From contig CAIYKK010000548.1 of NCBI GenBank assembly GCA_903926695.1, positions 1 through 6,874 of the forward strand: a stretch of 6,874 nucleotides of DNA, in the 5' to 3' direction. Each line of letters opens with the position of its first letter. The stretch's first letter is position 1. Origin of the DNA: an uncultured Burkholderiales bacterium (GTDB lineage: Bacteria; Pseudomonadota; Gammaproteobacteria; Burkholderiales; Burkholderiaceae_C). The position numbers were made by a program, and so were the translations under genes. Under the pieces are notes generated by a model. That model worked only from the letters and a program-made list of their open reading frames with translations, was not told the DNA's origin and did not search any database. Of this stretch, positions 1 to 5,740 are shown in pieces.

Positions 1-18
1 GAACATACGGCGGTTCAT
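1..18 (-). CDS. Start of a gene running off the left edge (possible metal-binding lipoprotein/SBP or other)
   Basis: On the minus strand an ATG at 18-16 opens a frame reading M-N-R-R-M-F before the window ends. A Shine-Dalgarno-like GAAAGG (plus positions 26-31) lies 7 bases upstream of this ATG, which is good spacing. The double arginine near the N-terminus would suit an exported protein. ZnuB/ZnuC-type importers need a periplasmic binding protein and none is encoded elsewhere in the window, so a ZnuA-like protein downstream of the permease is a reasonable guess. Only six codons are visible and identity cannot be established. The 146 bases between this start and the permease stop show no other convincing gene and no clear terminator. 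Confidence 0.35.
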
Positions 19-164
19 GGGGCGGCCTTTCAAAGCGGGAAAGAGTCAAACAATGAGATGCGATGGATTCAGGCTGTCGGGTGGTTTGAGTCGCCCATTC
101 AAAGCCGGTGCGCGCTGGCCTGCATTGCGCAGCGGGGCTGACGGTTTGCAAATACAGCGCGCCT

Positions 165-1046
165 TTAAGCTACCCGGTGCGTTTTGCCCCAAACGCGCGG
201 CAGCCAGCCGCCCGGTGCCAGCAGCAGCGAAGCGGCATATAAAAAACCGGCGCAGCCAATGATCGTCGGCCCCGAAGGCGTGTCCAGGTGATAAGACAGC
301 AGCAGCCCGGCGCCGCTGGCGAGCATGGCCTGCGCGCTGGCGTTGAGTAATTGCGCGGGCAGCGTGTCGTGCCAGAGCTTGGCCGAGACGGCGGGCAGCA
401 TCATCAAGCCCACAGCCATCAATGTGCCCAGCGTCTGAAAACCGGCCACCAGGTTGATGACAACCAGCATCAAAAAGCCCTGTTGCCAGAGCCAGCCGCG
501 CCGTCCGGCGGCGGCCAGAAACACCGGGTCAAAGCTCTCTAAAACCAAGCCCCGGTACAGCGCCGCCAGCACAATCAGGCTGACGCTGGCGACACCGGCC
601 ACCATCAACAAGCCCGCCTGATCCACGCCGAGCGCGCTGCCAAACAGAATATGCAGCAAATCAAGCTGCGTGCCGTGGCCGGAAATCAAGGTCACGCCCA
701 GCGCCAGCGCCACCAGGTAAATCGCGGCCAGACTGGCGTCTTCCTTCAGCGTCGTAAAGCGCGTGACCAGCCCGGCAATCGCAGCCACCAGCATTCCGGC
801 CACCACGCCGCCCATCGCCATCGCCGTCAGCGACAGGCCGCTGACCATAAAGCCAATCGCCACCCCCGGCAGCACCGCGTGACTGAGCGCGTCGCCCAAG
901 AGGCTCATGCGCCGTAGCGTCAGAAAAACGCCCAGCGGCGCGGCGCTCAGTGACAGCGCCAGCGTCGCCACCAGCGCCCGGCGCATGAAGGCGAATTCGG
1001 CGAATGGGGCAAAACCCGTGTCCCAGAGCCAGTTCATGACGGCCAT
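165..1046 (-). CDS. znuB: Metal ABC transporter permease, ZnuB-like (ABC-3 family)
   Basis: This is the inner-membrane channel subunit of a metal importer, most likely for zinc; manganese cannot be excluded. The 293-residue product is about the normal ABC-3 length and is almost entirely hydrophobic, with roughly eight membrane segments. Family hallmarks seen are GDALSHAVLPG at about residues 51-61 and LLHILFGSALG mid-protein. Others are the loop GFQTLGTLMAVGLMMLPA and the C-terminal TPSGPTIIG. The chosen ATG at 1046 shares its A with the TGA stop of the upstream ATPase gene (TGATG), which implies translational coupling. A GTG three bases earlier (1049) is an alternative start that would overlap the ATPase stop by four bases. 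The stop is TAA at 167-165. The gene is the third visible member of the minus-strand operon, and the divergent Fur-family gene supports metal-dependent control. The family call is secure; the metal is inferred from the neighbourhood. Confidence 0.9.
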   Translation of the reverse strand: MAVMNWLWDTGFAPFAEFAFMRRALVATLALSLSAAPLGVFLTLRRMSLLGDALSHAVLPGVAIGFMVSGLSLTAMAMGGVVAGMLVAAIAGLVTRFTTLKEDASLAAIYLVALALGVTLISGHGTQLDLLHILFGSALGVDQAGLLMVAGVASVSLIVLAALYRGLVLESFDPVFLAAAGRRGWLWQQGFLMLVVINLVAGFQTLGTLMAVGLMMLPAVSAKLWHDTLPAQLLNASAQAMLASGAGLLLSYHLDTPSGPTIIGCAGFLYAASLLLAPGGWLPRVWGKTHRVA

Positions 1047-1888
1047 CACGGGGCGGCTTTCTGCGCCGCTGCAACCGTTGGAGCTACTGGCATGGTTTGC
1101 ATGGCTACGGCTGGCGCAAGTTGCACCGCTTGCAGCGCCAGCGGATCAACGTGGCACAGCCCGGCACCTTCATCCCAGGCCTCGGCCATTGCGCGGGCGC
1201 GTTGCAGATTCGGCGCGGTCAGTACGTCGCAGGTCGCGCCCCAGCCGACGAGTTTGCGCGCCAGCAGCAGCGTGGCCGGGAAATGCTGGCGCACCATGTC
1301 ATCGTCATGCAGCACGGCAATCACTGTGCGCCGCTGTGCGTGCCACTGGCGCACCAGCGCGAGCAGCGCGGCGGTGGTTTTGGCATCGACCGCGTTGAAC
1401 GGCTCGTCGAGCAAAATCAATTCCGCGTCCTGCACCAGCATGCGGGCGAACATCACGCGCTGCAATTGCCCGCTCGACAAGCTGCCGACATTGCGCCGCT
1501 CAAAACCTTCCAGCCCGACGGTGTGCAGGGCGTGATCGACTTTATTCAGCATCGCGTCGGTGACGCCGCCCCACGCGCCCGTCGCGCCCCAGCAGCCCAG
1601 CAGCACGCAGTCGCGCACGTCAATCGGAAAACTGCGGTCAATTTCAGCCATTTGCGGCAGATAGGCGATGCGCTGGCGCGGCGGCGTGACGGCGAGTGCG
1701 CCGCCCGAAGCGCCGCCTTCAATCGGCAACAGGCCCATGATGCTTTTGAGCAGCGTGCTTTTGCCCGAGCCGTTTGGCCCGATCACGGCGGTCAGCGAAC
1801 CCGGCGCAAAACTGCCGCTGATGTGGTGCAGCGCCGGATGCTGGCGGTAGCTCACCGTCAGATTGCGCAGTGACACGACGGGGCTCAC
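1046..1888 (-). CDS. znuC: Metal ABC transporter ATP-binding protein, ZnuC-like
   Basis: This cytoplasmic ATPase powers the neighbouring permease. Starting at the GTG at 1888 gives 280 residues. In order: Walker A GPNGSGKST (about 37-45), Q-loop within YLPQMAEIDRSF (Q79), signature LSSGQLQRV (137-145), Walker B LILLDEPF (157-164) with D-loop NAVD, and the switch histidine in VLHDD (H194). All catalytic elements are intact. The reading frame stays open upstream to 1930, but GTG 1888 is preferred. It overlaps the stop of the upstream small gene as GTGA, and the extra 14 residues (MAGRRLGQSGSGAV) look unlike the family. The last 30 or so residues are Ala/Val/Pro-rich (for example VAPTVAAAQKAAP) and extend past the usual ATPase core. 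The stop overlaps the permease start. It belongs to the Zn/Mn/Fe importer ATPases; zinc is the likeliest substrate given the putative Zur gene next door. Confidence 0.9.
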   Translation of the reverse strand: MSPVVSLRNLTVSYRQHPALHHISGSFAPGSLTAVIGPNGSGKSTLLKSIMGLLPIEGGASGGALAVTPPRQRIAYLPQMAEIDRSFPIDVRDCVLLGCWGATGAWGGVTDAMLNKVDHALHTVGLEGFERRNVGSLSSGQLQRVMFARMLVQDAELILLDEPFNAVDAKTTAALLALVRQWHAQRRTVIAVLHDDDMVRQHFPATLLLARKLVGWGATCDVLTAPNLQRARAMAEAWDEGAGLCHVDPLALQAVQLAPAVAMQTMPVAPTVAAAQKAAP

Positions 1889-2067
1889 CACGGCACCACT
1901 TCCAGACTGGCCCAGGCGACGGCCAGCCACAGCAGAACCACGGCGGGCAACACGGCCAGCACGCGCAGCCAGGCGGGCCAGGCCAAAAGGCTACGCTGGA
2001 CGCGGGCGGGCCGTGTCGGTACGGCGGGCGCGGCGGGCGCAGAAGAAGTCGGGGAATGAACGTGCAT
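1885..2067 (-). CDS. Small single-span membrane protein at head of the metal-transport operon
   Basis: A 60-residue product with three visible parts. The N-terminus is short and His/Ser-containing (MHVHSPTSS). A Pro/Ala-rich stretch follows (about 10-22). A strongly hydrophobic segment, about residues 33-55 (LRVLAVLPAVVLLWLAVAWAS), would span the membrane once, preceded by basic residues (R20, R22, R25, R35), and the protein ends EVVPW. I do not recognise a named family. Support for reality is the four-base GTGA overlap of its stop (1887-1885) with the ATPase start, typical of coupled genes, plus its place as first gene after the regulatory region. ATG 2067 is the only ATG in frame there; no good Shine-Dalgarno precedes it. 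The histidines could suggest metal contact, but that is speculation. The alternative is that this is only a coding-like leader used to couple translation of the ATPase. Confidence 0.6.
   Translation of the reverse strand: MHVHSPTSSAPAAPAVPTRPARVQRSLLAWPAWLRVLAVLPAVVLLWLAVAWASLEVVPW
2023..2040. repeat. Tandem 9-bp repeat (GGCGGGCGC x2) in the small gene
   Basis: Two exact, adjacent copies of GGCGGGCGC at 2023-2031 and 2032-2040. Read on the minus strand, they encode the Ala/Pro-rich linker of the 60-residue membrane protein. Such short GC-rich repeats are prone to copy-number slippage, so the linker length may vary among relatives. Confidence 0.5.
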
Positions 2068-2104
2068 GCAGGCGTAAAGAGGTGAAAATCCGGGGGATTC
2101 AGGC

Positions 2105-2125
2105 AGTTGCTGTAATAATGCAACT
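2105..2125. promoter_or_regulatory. Candidate Zur operator 1 (metal-operon side)
   Basis: A 21-bp imperfect palindrome with arms AGTTGC and GCAACT and a TA-x-TA core, centred at 2115. It consists of two opposed half-sites, TTGCTGTAA (2107-2115) and TTGCATTAT (complement of 2115-2123). Size and AT-rich core match Fur-family operators. It lies 38 bases upstream of the minus-strand operon start at 2067, where a bound repressor would block transcription of the transporter genes. Binding by the adjacent Fur-family protein is inferred from position and symmetry. Confidence 0.55.
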
Positions 2126-2128
2126 CGA

Positions 2129-2165
2129 TTGCGATAGATTTTAACGCAACTTGTTTGCGTTAAAA
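2129..2165. promoter_or_regulatory. Candidate Zur operator 2 (regulator side), two overlapping palindromes
   Basis: Two palindromes share one arm. The first, 2129-2149, is TTGCG..CGCAA with further internal symmetry (centre 2139). The second is a perfect 11-bp inverted repeat, TTTTAACGCAA (2139-2149) against TTGCGTTAAAA (2155-2165), with a 5-bp spacer. Three half-sites of the form TTGCGnTAr are therefore packed in 37 bp, matching those of operator 1. The site is 45 bases upstream of the Fur-family gene start, suggesting autoregulation. I could not assign convincing -35/-10 boxes for either divergent promoter. A transcribed hairpin is possible but less likely, since no U-run follows and it sits between divergent genes. 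Confidence 0.6.
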
Positions 2166-2191
2166 GCCGTTTTCCGATTTTTCACTTTTCA

Positions 2192-2205
2192 AGCCTAGTC
2201 AGGCT
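2192..2205 (+). promoter_or_regulatory. Small hairpin over the ribosome binding site of the Fur-family gene
   Basis: AGCCT (2192-2196) and AGGCT (2201-2205) form a perfect 5-bp stem with a 4-base loop. The right arm contains the AGG that would serve as Shine-Dalgarno, 7 bases from the ATG at 2211. It may weaken translation initiation, but the stem is short and could be chance. Confidence 0.3.
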
Positions 2206-2210
2206 CCACC

Positions 2211-2705
2211 ATGCCGCCTTTGAAGCCTTCCGCCGTTGCCGATCCTCTGGATGCCTTGTTGTCGGTTCACGGGCTGCGCCGCACCGCTGCGGCCCGGCTG
2301 GTGCTGGGCTGGCTGCTGGCGCACCCCGACACCAGCTACACCCACGCCCAATTGCAGGCTGCGCTGCAGGGCGACTGCGCCGCCGCGCTCGACCGCGTCA
2401 CGCTTTACCGGCTCATTGACCGGCTGACGCAGGTCGGCCTGCTGCTGTGCCGCGTCGATATCAACCGCGTGCGCCGCTACCAGGCCATGCCCGCCAGCGT
2501 CCACGCCACGCCGCATTTTGAATGCCAGAGCTGCCACCGCGACAGCCCGCTCGAAGGCGCGCTACAGGCCAGCGCCCACGATCTGGAACGCGCCGCCCAG
2601 TCGGCGCTGCAGGCGCTCAAGGCGCTGGGCTATCAAGGCTTCAGCATGGACTTTGCGGTGCGCGGCGTCTGCGCCGACTGCGCCACCACGCCGCCCGCGT
2701 TGTAA
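2211..2705 (+). CDS. zur: Fur-family metalloregulator, probable Zur (zinc uptake regulator)
   Basis: A 164-residue Fur-superfamily repressor. The N-terminal half is a winged helix: GLRRTAAARLVLGWLLAH corresponds to the first helices and DRVTLYRLIDRLTQVGLL (61-78) is the recognition helix and wing entry, very close to the family pattern. The C-terminal half has two cysteine pairs, C105/C108 (ECQSC) and C154/C157 (VCADC), the structural zinc site of Fur proteins; H102 and H109 flank the first pair. The His-rich sensory stretch of Fur is reduced to HATPHFEC. Being divergent from a ZnuCB-like importer makes Zur the likeliest specificity; Mur (manganese) or an unusual Fur remain possible. Start ATG 2211 follows an AGG at 2201-2203. 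In related systems such repressors bind with zinc and shut off uptake; the palindromes at 2105-2165 are the presumed targets. No terminator is visible between its stop and the next gene, 82 bases on. Confidence 0.8.
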   Translation: MPPLKPSAVADPLDALLSVHGLRRTAAARLVLGWLLAHPDTSYTHAQLQAALQGDCAAALDRVTLYRLIDRLTQVGLLLCRVDINRVRRYQAMPASVHATPHFECQSCHRDSPLEGALQASAHDLERAAQSALQALKALGYQGFSMDFAVRGVCADCATTPPAL

Positions 2706-2744
2706 CAAGCGGTTTTCAAAGGCATCGCGGTTAAACTCCCCGCA

Positions 2745-2773
2745 GTTACAAACCGTCATACTCCTGACATATT
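2745..2773 (+). promoter_or_regulatory. Possible sigma70 promoter for the DUF47-pit operon
   Basis: GTTACA (2745-2750) and CATATT (2768-2773) are separated by 17 bp, each matching 4 of 6 consensus bases. Transcription would begin near 2780, leaving a leader of under 10 bases, which is short. The Shine-Dalgarno AGGA at 2778-2781 is 6 bases from the ATG. This is weak evidence; the real promoter could lie further upstream or inside the regulator gene. Confidence 0.3.
2753..2770 (+). promoter_or_regulatory. Candidate Pho box (PhoB site)
   Basis: Two heptamers, CCGTCAT (2753-2759) and CTGACAT (2764-2770), each match CTGTCAT at 6 of 7 positions. They are separated by 4 bases, giving the 11-bp period of PhoB sites. 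The site lies 17 bases ahead of the start codon of a phosphate-transport operon, so the function fits. It sits across the spacer and -10 of the best promoter candidate, where bound PhoB would hinder polymerase. No phoB gene is in the window. Confidence 0.45.
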
Positions 2774-2787
2774 TCTTAGGATAGAAC

Positions 2788-3435
2788 ATGCTGTTCAGCA
2801 AGTTGCTGCCGCGCGAAGGCAATTTTTTCGAGATGTTCAACCAGCATGCCGACCGGATTGTGGAAGCCGCACATGCTTTTTCCCGGCTGGTCGCCAACTA
2901 CAGCGATCTGGAAAAACGCGCACTCTACAACAAAGAAGTGGACAACGCCGAGCAGGCCGCCGACCGCATCACGCAAGAAGTCAACCGCATCCTGCACACC
3001 ACGTTCATCACCCCGATTGACCGCGACCAGATCCACCAGTTGATCAACACGATGGACGACGTGGCCGACCTGATTCAGGATTCAGCCGAAACCATGGCGC
3101 TGTACGACGTGCGCCACATGACCGAAGACATGCTGCGCCTGACCGATTTGAGCGTCAAATGCTGCGAGCGGCTCAAGGATGTGGTGGCGCTGATCGGCAA
3201 CGTGCGCGATGCCGGCACCGCCGCCGCCGCGCTCAAAACCTGCGAGGAAATCGACCAGCTCGAATCCGACGCCGACCACGTCATGCGTGCCGCCATGAGC
3301 CGCCTGTTCCGCGAAGAGCCCGATGTGCGCGAAATCATCAAGCTCAAAGCCGTGTATGAGTTGCTGGAAACCATCACCGACAAATGCGAAGACGTGGCCA
3401 ACGTGATCGAGGGCATCGTCCTCGAAAACTCCTGA
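2788..3435 (+). CDS. DUF47 family PhoU-like protein, Pit accessory protein
   Basis: A 215-residue cytoplasmic, all-helical protein of the DUF47/TIGR00153 type, distantly related to PhoU. It opens with the typical MLFSKLLPREGNFFEMF. Family-type segments follow: YNKEVDNAEQAADRITQEV (about 48-66), then FITPIDRDQIHQLINTMDDVADLIQD (73-98), and near the end YELLETITDKCEDVANVIEGIVLE. The acidic E/DxxxD-type repeats in these helices resemble the metal-binding positions of PhoU-like proteins. Members are nearly always encoded just ahead of a Pit transporter, as here (27-base gap), and are thought to modulate its phosphate uptake; a direct role is not proven from sequence. The start ATG 2788 has AGGA at 6-base spacing and length is normal. 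A candidate Pho box immediately upstream points to phosphate-responsive control. Confidence 0.9.
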   Translation: MLFSKLLPREGNFFEMFNQHADRIVEAAHAFSRLVANYSDLEKRALYNKEVDNAEQAADRITQEVNRILHTTFITPIDRDQIHQLINTMDDVADLIQDSAETMALYDVRHMTEDMLRLTDLSVKCCERLKDVVALIGNVRDAGTAAAALKTCEEIDQLESDADHVMRAAMSRLFREEPDVREIIKLKAVYELLETITDKCEDVANVIEGIVLENS

Positions 3436-3462
3436 TCCCCGGCGACCAATAAGTACTTTTTT

Positions 3463-4473
3463 ATGCAAACCGTACAGACCGCCTTTTGGGTCGTCGCCAT
3501 GCTGGTGATTCTGGCCATTGCGTTCGACTTCATGAATGGCTTTCATGATGCCGCTAACTCCATCGCCACCGTCGTCTCCACCGGGGTTCTCAAGCCCGGC
3601 CATGCGGTGATTTTTGCGGCGGGCTTTAATTTGCTGGCGCTGTTTATCTTTCACCTGAGCGTGGCCGCCACCGTCGGCAAGGGCATTGTCCAGCCCGGCA
3701 TTGTCGATACCCACGTTGTTTTTGGCGCGCTGATGGGCGCGATTGCCTGGAACATCGTCACCTGGATTTACGGCATTCCGAGCAGCTCCTCGCATGCGCT
3801 GATTGGCGGCATTGTGGGCGCGGTGATGGCAAAATCTGGCGCCAGCGCGCTGGTGATGGGCGGCGTGCTGAAGACGGTAGCGTTTATTTTTATCTCGCCG
3901 GTGCTGGGTTTTGTGCTGGGTTCTTTGATGATGGTGCTGGTGTCGTGGATTTGCCTGCGCTCCACGCCGTCCAAGGTGGACCGCTGGTTTCGTCGCCTGC
4001 AGCTGGTTTCGGCGGGCGCTTACAGCCTGGGCCACGGCGGCAACGACGCCCAGAAAACCATCGGCATTATCTGGATGCTCTTGATTGCCACCGGCTACAC
4101 CGCTGCCAGCGACCCCCTGCCGCCGACCTGGACTGTGGTGTGCTGCTACACGGCCATTGCGGCGGGCACCATGTTCGGCGGCTGGCGCATTGTGAAAACA
4201 ATGGGCCAGAAAATCACCAAACTCAAGCCGATAGGCGGTTTTTGCGCCGAAACCGGCGGCGCGCTGACGCTGTTTTTGGCGACTGCGCTGGGCATTCCGG
4301 TCTCGACCACCCACACAATTACCGGCGCGATTGTCGGCGTGGGTTCGACCCAGCGCGCCTCAGCCGTGCGCTGGGGCGTGGCGGGCACCATCGTCTGGGC
4401 CTGGGTGCTGACGATTCCGGCAGCGGCAGCGGTGGCGGCGCTGGCTTACTGGGTTAGTTTGCTGCTGTTTTAA
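3463..4473 (+). CDS. pit: Inorganic phosphate transporter, Pit/PHO4 family
   Basis: A 336-residue inner-membrane permease of the PiT family, which in characterised members carries phosphate (often as a neutral metal-phosphate complex) driven by the proton gradient. The inverted duplicated architecture is visible. GFHDAANSIAT (26-36) pairs with GHGGNDAQKTIGII (190-203), the two Pit signatures. GIPSSSSHALIGGIVGAV (104-121) pairs with GIPVSTTHTITGAIVGVG (277-294), the re-entrant serine/threonine loops. About ten hydrophobic segments surround these, with a short basic cytoplasmic loop (STPSKVDRWFRRLQ). Length is that of the short bacterial form. It is cotranscribed with the DUF47 gene. The ATG at 3463 has only a weak ribosome site (T-rich just upstream), so it may depend on reinitiation from the upstream gene. 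Its last 20 bases overlap the convergent jetD gene. Because metal-phosphate is a known substrate, the nearby metal locus is a suggestive but unproven link. Confidence 0.95.
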   Translation: MQTVQTAFWVVAMLVILAIAFDFMNGFHDAANSIATVVSTGVLKPGHAVIFAAGFNLLALFIFHLSVAATVGKGIVQPGIVDTHVVFGALMGAIAWNIVTWIYGIPSSSSHALIGGIVGAVMAKSGASALVMGGVLKTVAFIFISPVLGFVLGSLMMVLVSWICLRSTPSKVDRWFRRLQLVSAGAYSLGHGGNDAQKTIGIIWMLLIATGYTAASDPLPPTWTVVCCYTAIAAGTMFGGWRIVKTMGQKITKLKPIGGFCAETGGALTLFLATALGIPVSTTHTITGAIVGVGSTQRASAVRWGVAGTIVWAWVLTIPAAAAVAALAYWVSLLLF

Positions 4474-5740
4474 GCGGATAGGCGGAGGCGGGCAAAGACG
4501 CTTTCACCCAGTCAAAGCCGATTCTTTCCTGTTCCAGGCGCAGGTTTTTACGCAGGCGGTTGTCGCGCAGGTCGTCGTACAGCGCCTGCTCGGGCGGCGT
4601 GAGCCGGGGCAGATCGCGCAGGGTTGGCGCGCTTTCCTCGCCCCACTGCGATTCAAAAGCCAGCAGCGTGGCACGGTCCATTAAAAACGATTTCACCTGC
4701 GCAAAGCGCCCGCGCAGCTGGTCCAGAATCGCAAAGCCGTGCGTGTCGATGTCGCCCCAGTAGTAAATCGGGCAGCGCGCCAGCCAGTCAATATCGGCCA
4801 GCATGTCAAAACCGTAGCCCGCGCCAAAAATCACCAAGCTGTTGTCAACCGGCGGAAACGCCAGAAAGTTGATTTCGTTTTCGGTGATGAACACCCGCGA
4901 GACGCCGGGCGCCAGCCGGGCAAAGCTGGCCGCGTCCAGCGTGATGTCGGCATCCGGCCCCCAGCCCAGCGCAGCGGCCCAAGGCGCAGACGCCGCCCCC
5001 AGCAGCCGGAAGCGCACCCGCAGCGGCTTGTCCCGAAACCCGTAGCGCTGGGCAAACTGGCCCGCGCCAGCCGCCGACAGATCAATCGCCTCGGGCGGCA
5101 GCACCCGGTCCGCCAGCTCGGCCAGTACGCCGCGATGGGCTTCGATGAATTTGCTATGCACGCCCGGAATATCTACCTGCCGCAAATAAACGCCGGGCAG
5201 GGGATTTGCCTTTAGCCAATCAACAATGTCCAGCAGCCGCGCCCATTCCTCAGCCAGCTCCAGCGCCCGCAAGGGCCGCCGGGCCAGCCAGGCTAGCAGC
5301 AGCGGCTGGCGCTGGCGCGTTATTTCCACCAGCGCGGCAAAGCGCGCCGCGTCGCGCCGCTTGCCGATCAGCCCCAGCGCCGTGTCCAGCGAATCGACCC
5401 AGACCTCATGCGGCACGCTGTTGGCGCCAAACACCCGGTGCCGGAACTCGCGCAGCGTGACCCGGTAGCCGTCGGCGGCGCGCAGCGCGCTGATCCACTG
5501 GCGCACCTCGTCGAAACGCTCGCTCATCTCGCCCGAAGTCGGGCTTTTGAGCGTCAGGCGCAGCGGAAACAGGCTTTCGCCGCTGACTAGCGTTGCGTCA
5601 CGCATCTGATGCCGGCGCTCTTCAGAGGCAAGCAGACCGGCACTTTCCGGTTGACGCAACACTAGGCTGGCCAATAAATCCCCCCGGCTCCAGAGTTTGA
5701 GCAGCTGGGCGCGCAGGTCGGCGGGCTGCGTCCAGCTCAT
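4454..5740 (-). CDS. jetD: Wadjet protein JetD (DUF3322-DUF2220, TOPRIM-type nuclease)
   Basis: The 428-residue nuclease subunit of a Wadjet system, which cleaves plasmid-sized circular DNA after loop extrusion by the JetABC condensin. The N-terminal half (about 1-190) is the DUF3322 region, and the conserved joint YLRQVDIPGVHSKFIEAHRG (185-204) leads to DUF2220. The C-terminal domain carries TOPRIM features: VFITENEINFLAFP (283-296) with the catalytic-type glutamate E287 or E289, and YYWGDIDTHGFAILDQL (326-342) with the D330-x-D332 metal-binding pair. The TOPRIM motifs look intact. Start ATG 5740 overlaps the jetC stop as ATGA. The open frame continues upstream inside jetC, but those residues are a shadow. 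No good Shine-Dalgarno is seen, consistent with coupling to jetC. Its stop (4456-4454) lies inside the 3' end of the convergent pit gene. The Wadjet subtype cannot be set without JetA and JetB. Confidence 0.9.
   Translation of the reverse strand: MSWTQPADLRAQLLKLWSRGDLLASLVLRQPESAGLLASEERRHQMRDATLVSGESLFPLRLTLKSPTSGEMSERFDEVRQWISALRAADGYRVTLREFRHRVFGANSVPHEVWVDSLDTALGLIGKRRDAARFAALVEITRQRQPLLLAWLARRPLRALELAEEWARLLDIVDWLKANPLPGVYLRQVDIPGVHSKFIEAHRGVLAELADRVLPPEAIDLSAAGAGQFAQRYGFRDKPLRVRFRLLGAASAPWAAALGWGPDADITLDAASFARLAPGVSRVFITENEINFLAFPPVDNSLVIFGAGYGFDMLADIDWLARCPIYYWGDIDTHGFAILDQLRGRFAQVKSFLMDRATLLAFESQWGEESAPTLRDLPRLTPPEQALYDDLRDNRLRKNLRLEQERIGFDWVKASLPASAYPLKTAAN

Noticed and set aside
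110..162. Perfect 8-bp inverted repeat GCGCGCTG/CAGCGCGC downstream of the permease as a terminator
   Set aside because: The 37-base loop is too long and no U-run follows on the transcribed strand; more likely chance in GC-rich DNA.
17..262. Plus-strand 81-codon frame with a repeated RPFKAG motif
   Set aside because: It runs into the antisense strand of the permease, has no family resemblance, and the two motif copies come from a weak TTCAAAGC repeat (30-37 and 99-106) in otherwise noncoding sequence.
1097..1873. Plus-strand 258-codon frame opposite the ATPase gene
   Set aside because: Composition rich in R, H, Q and A with no domain; the opposite strand holds an ATPase with every catalytic motif intact.
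1719..2123. Minus-strand 134-codon frame starting inside the operator region
   Set aside because: Pro/Cys/Arg-rich, out of frame with both the small membrane protein and the ATPase, and its start codon falls in the palindrome at 2105-2125.
3082..4314. Long minus-strand open frame (410 codons), His/Gln/Arg-rich
   Set aside because: It lies antisense to the DUF47 and pit genes, both clearly recognised; its composition (runs of H, Q, R, G) is the usual mirror of GC-rich coding sequence.
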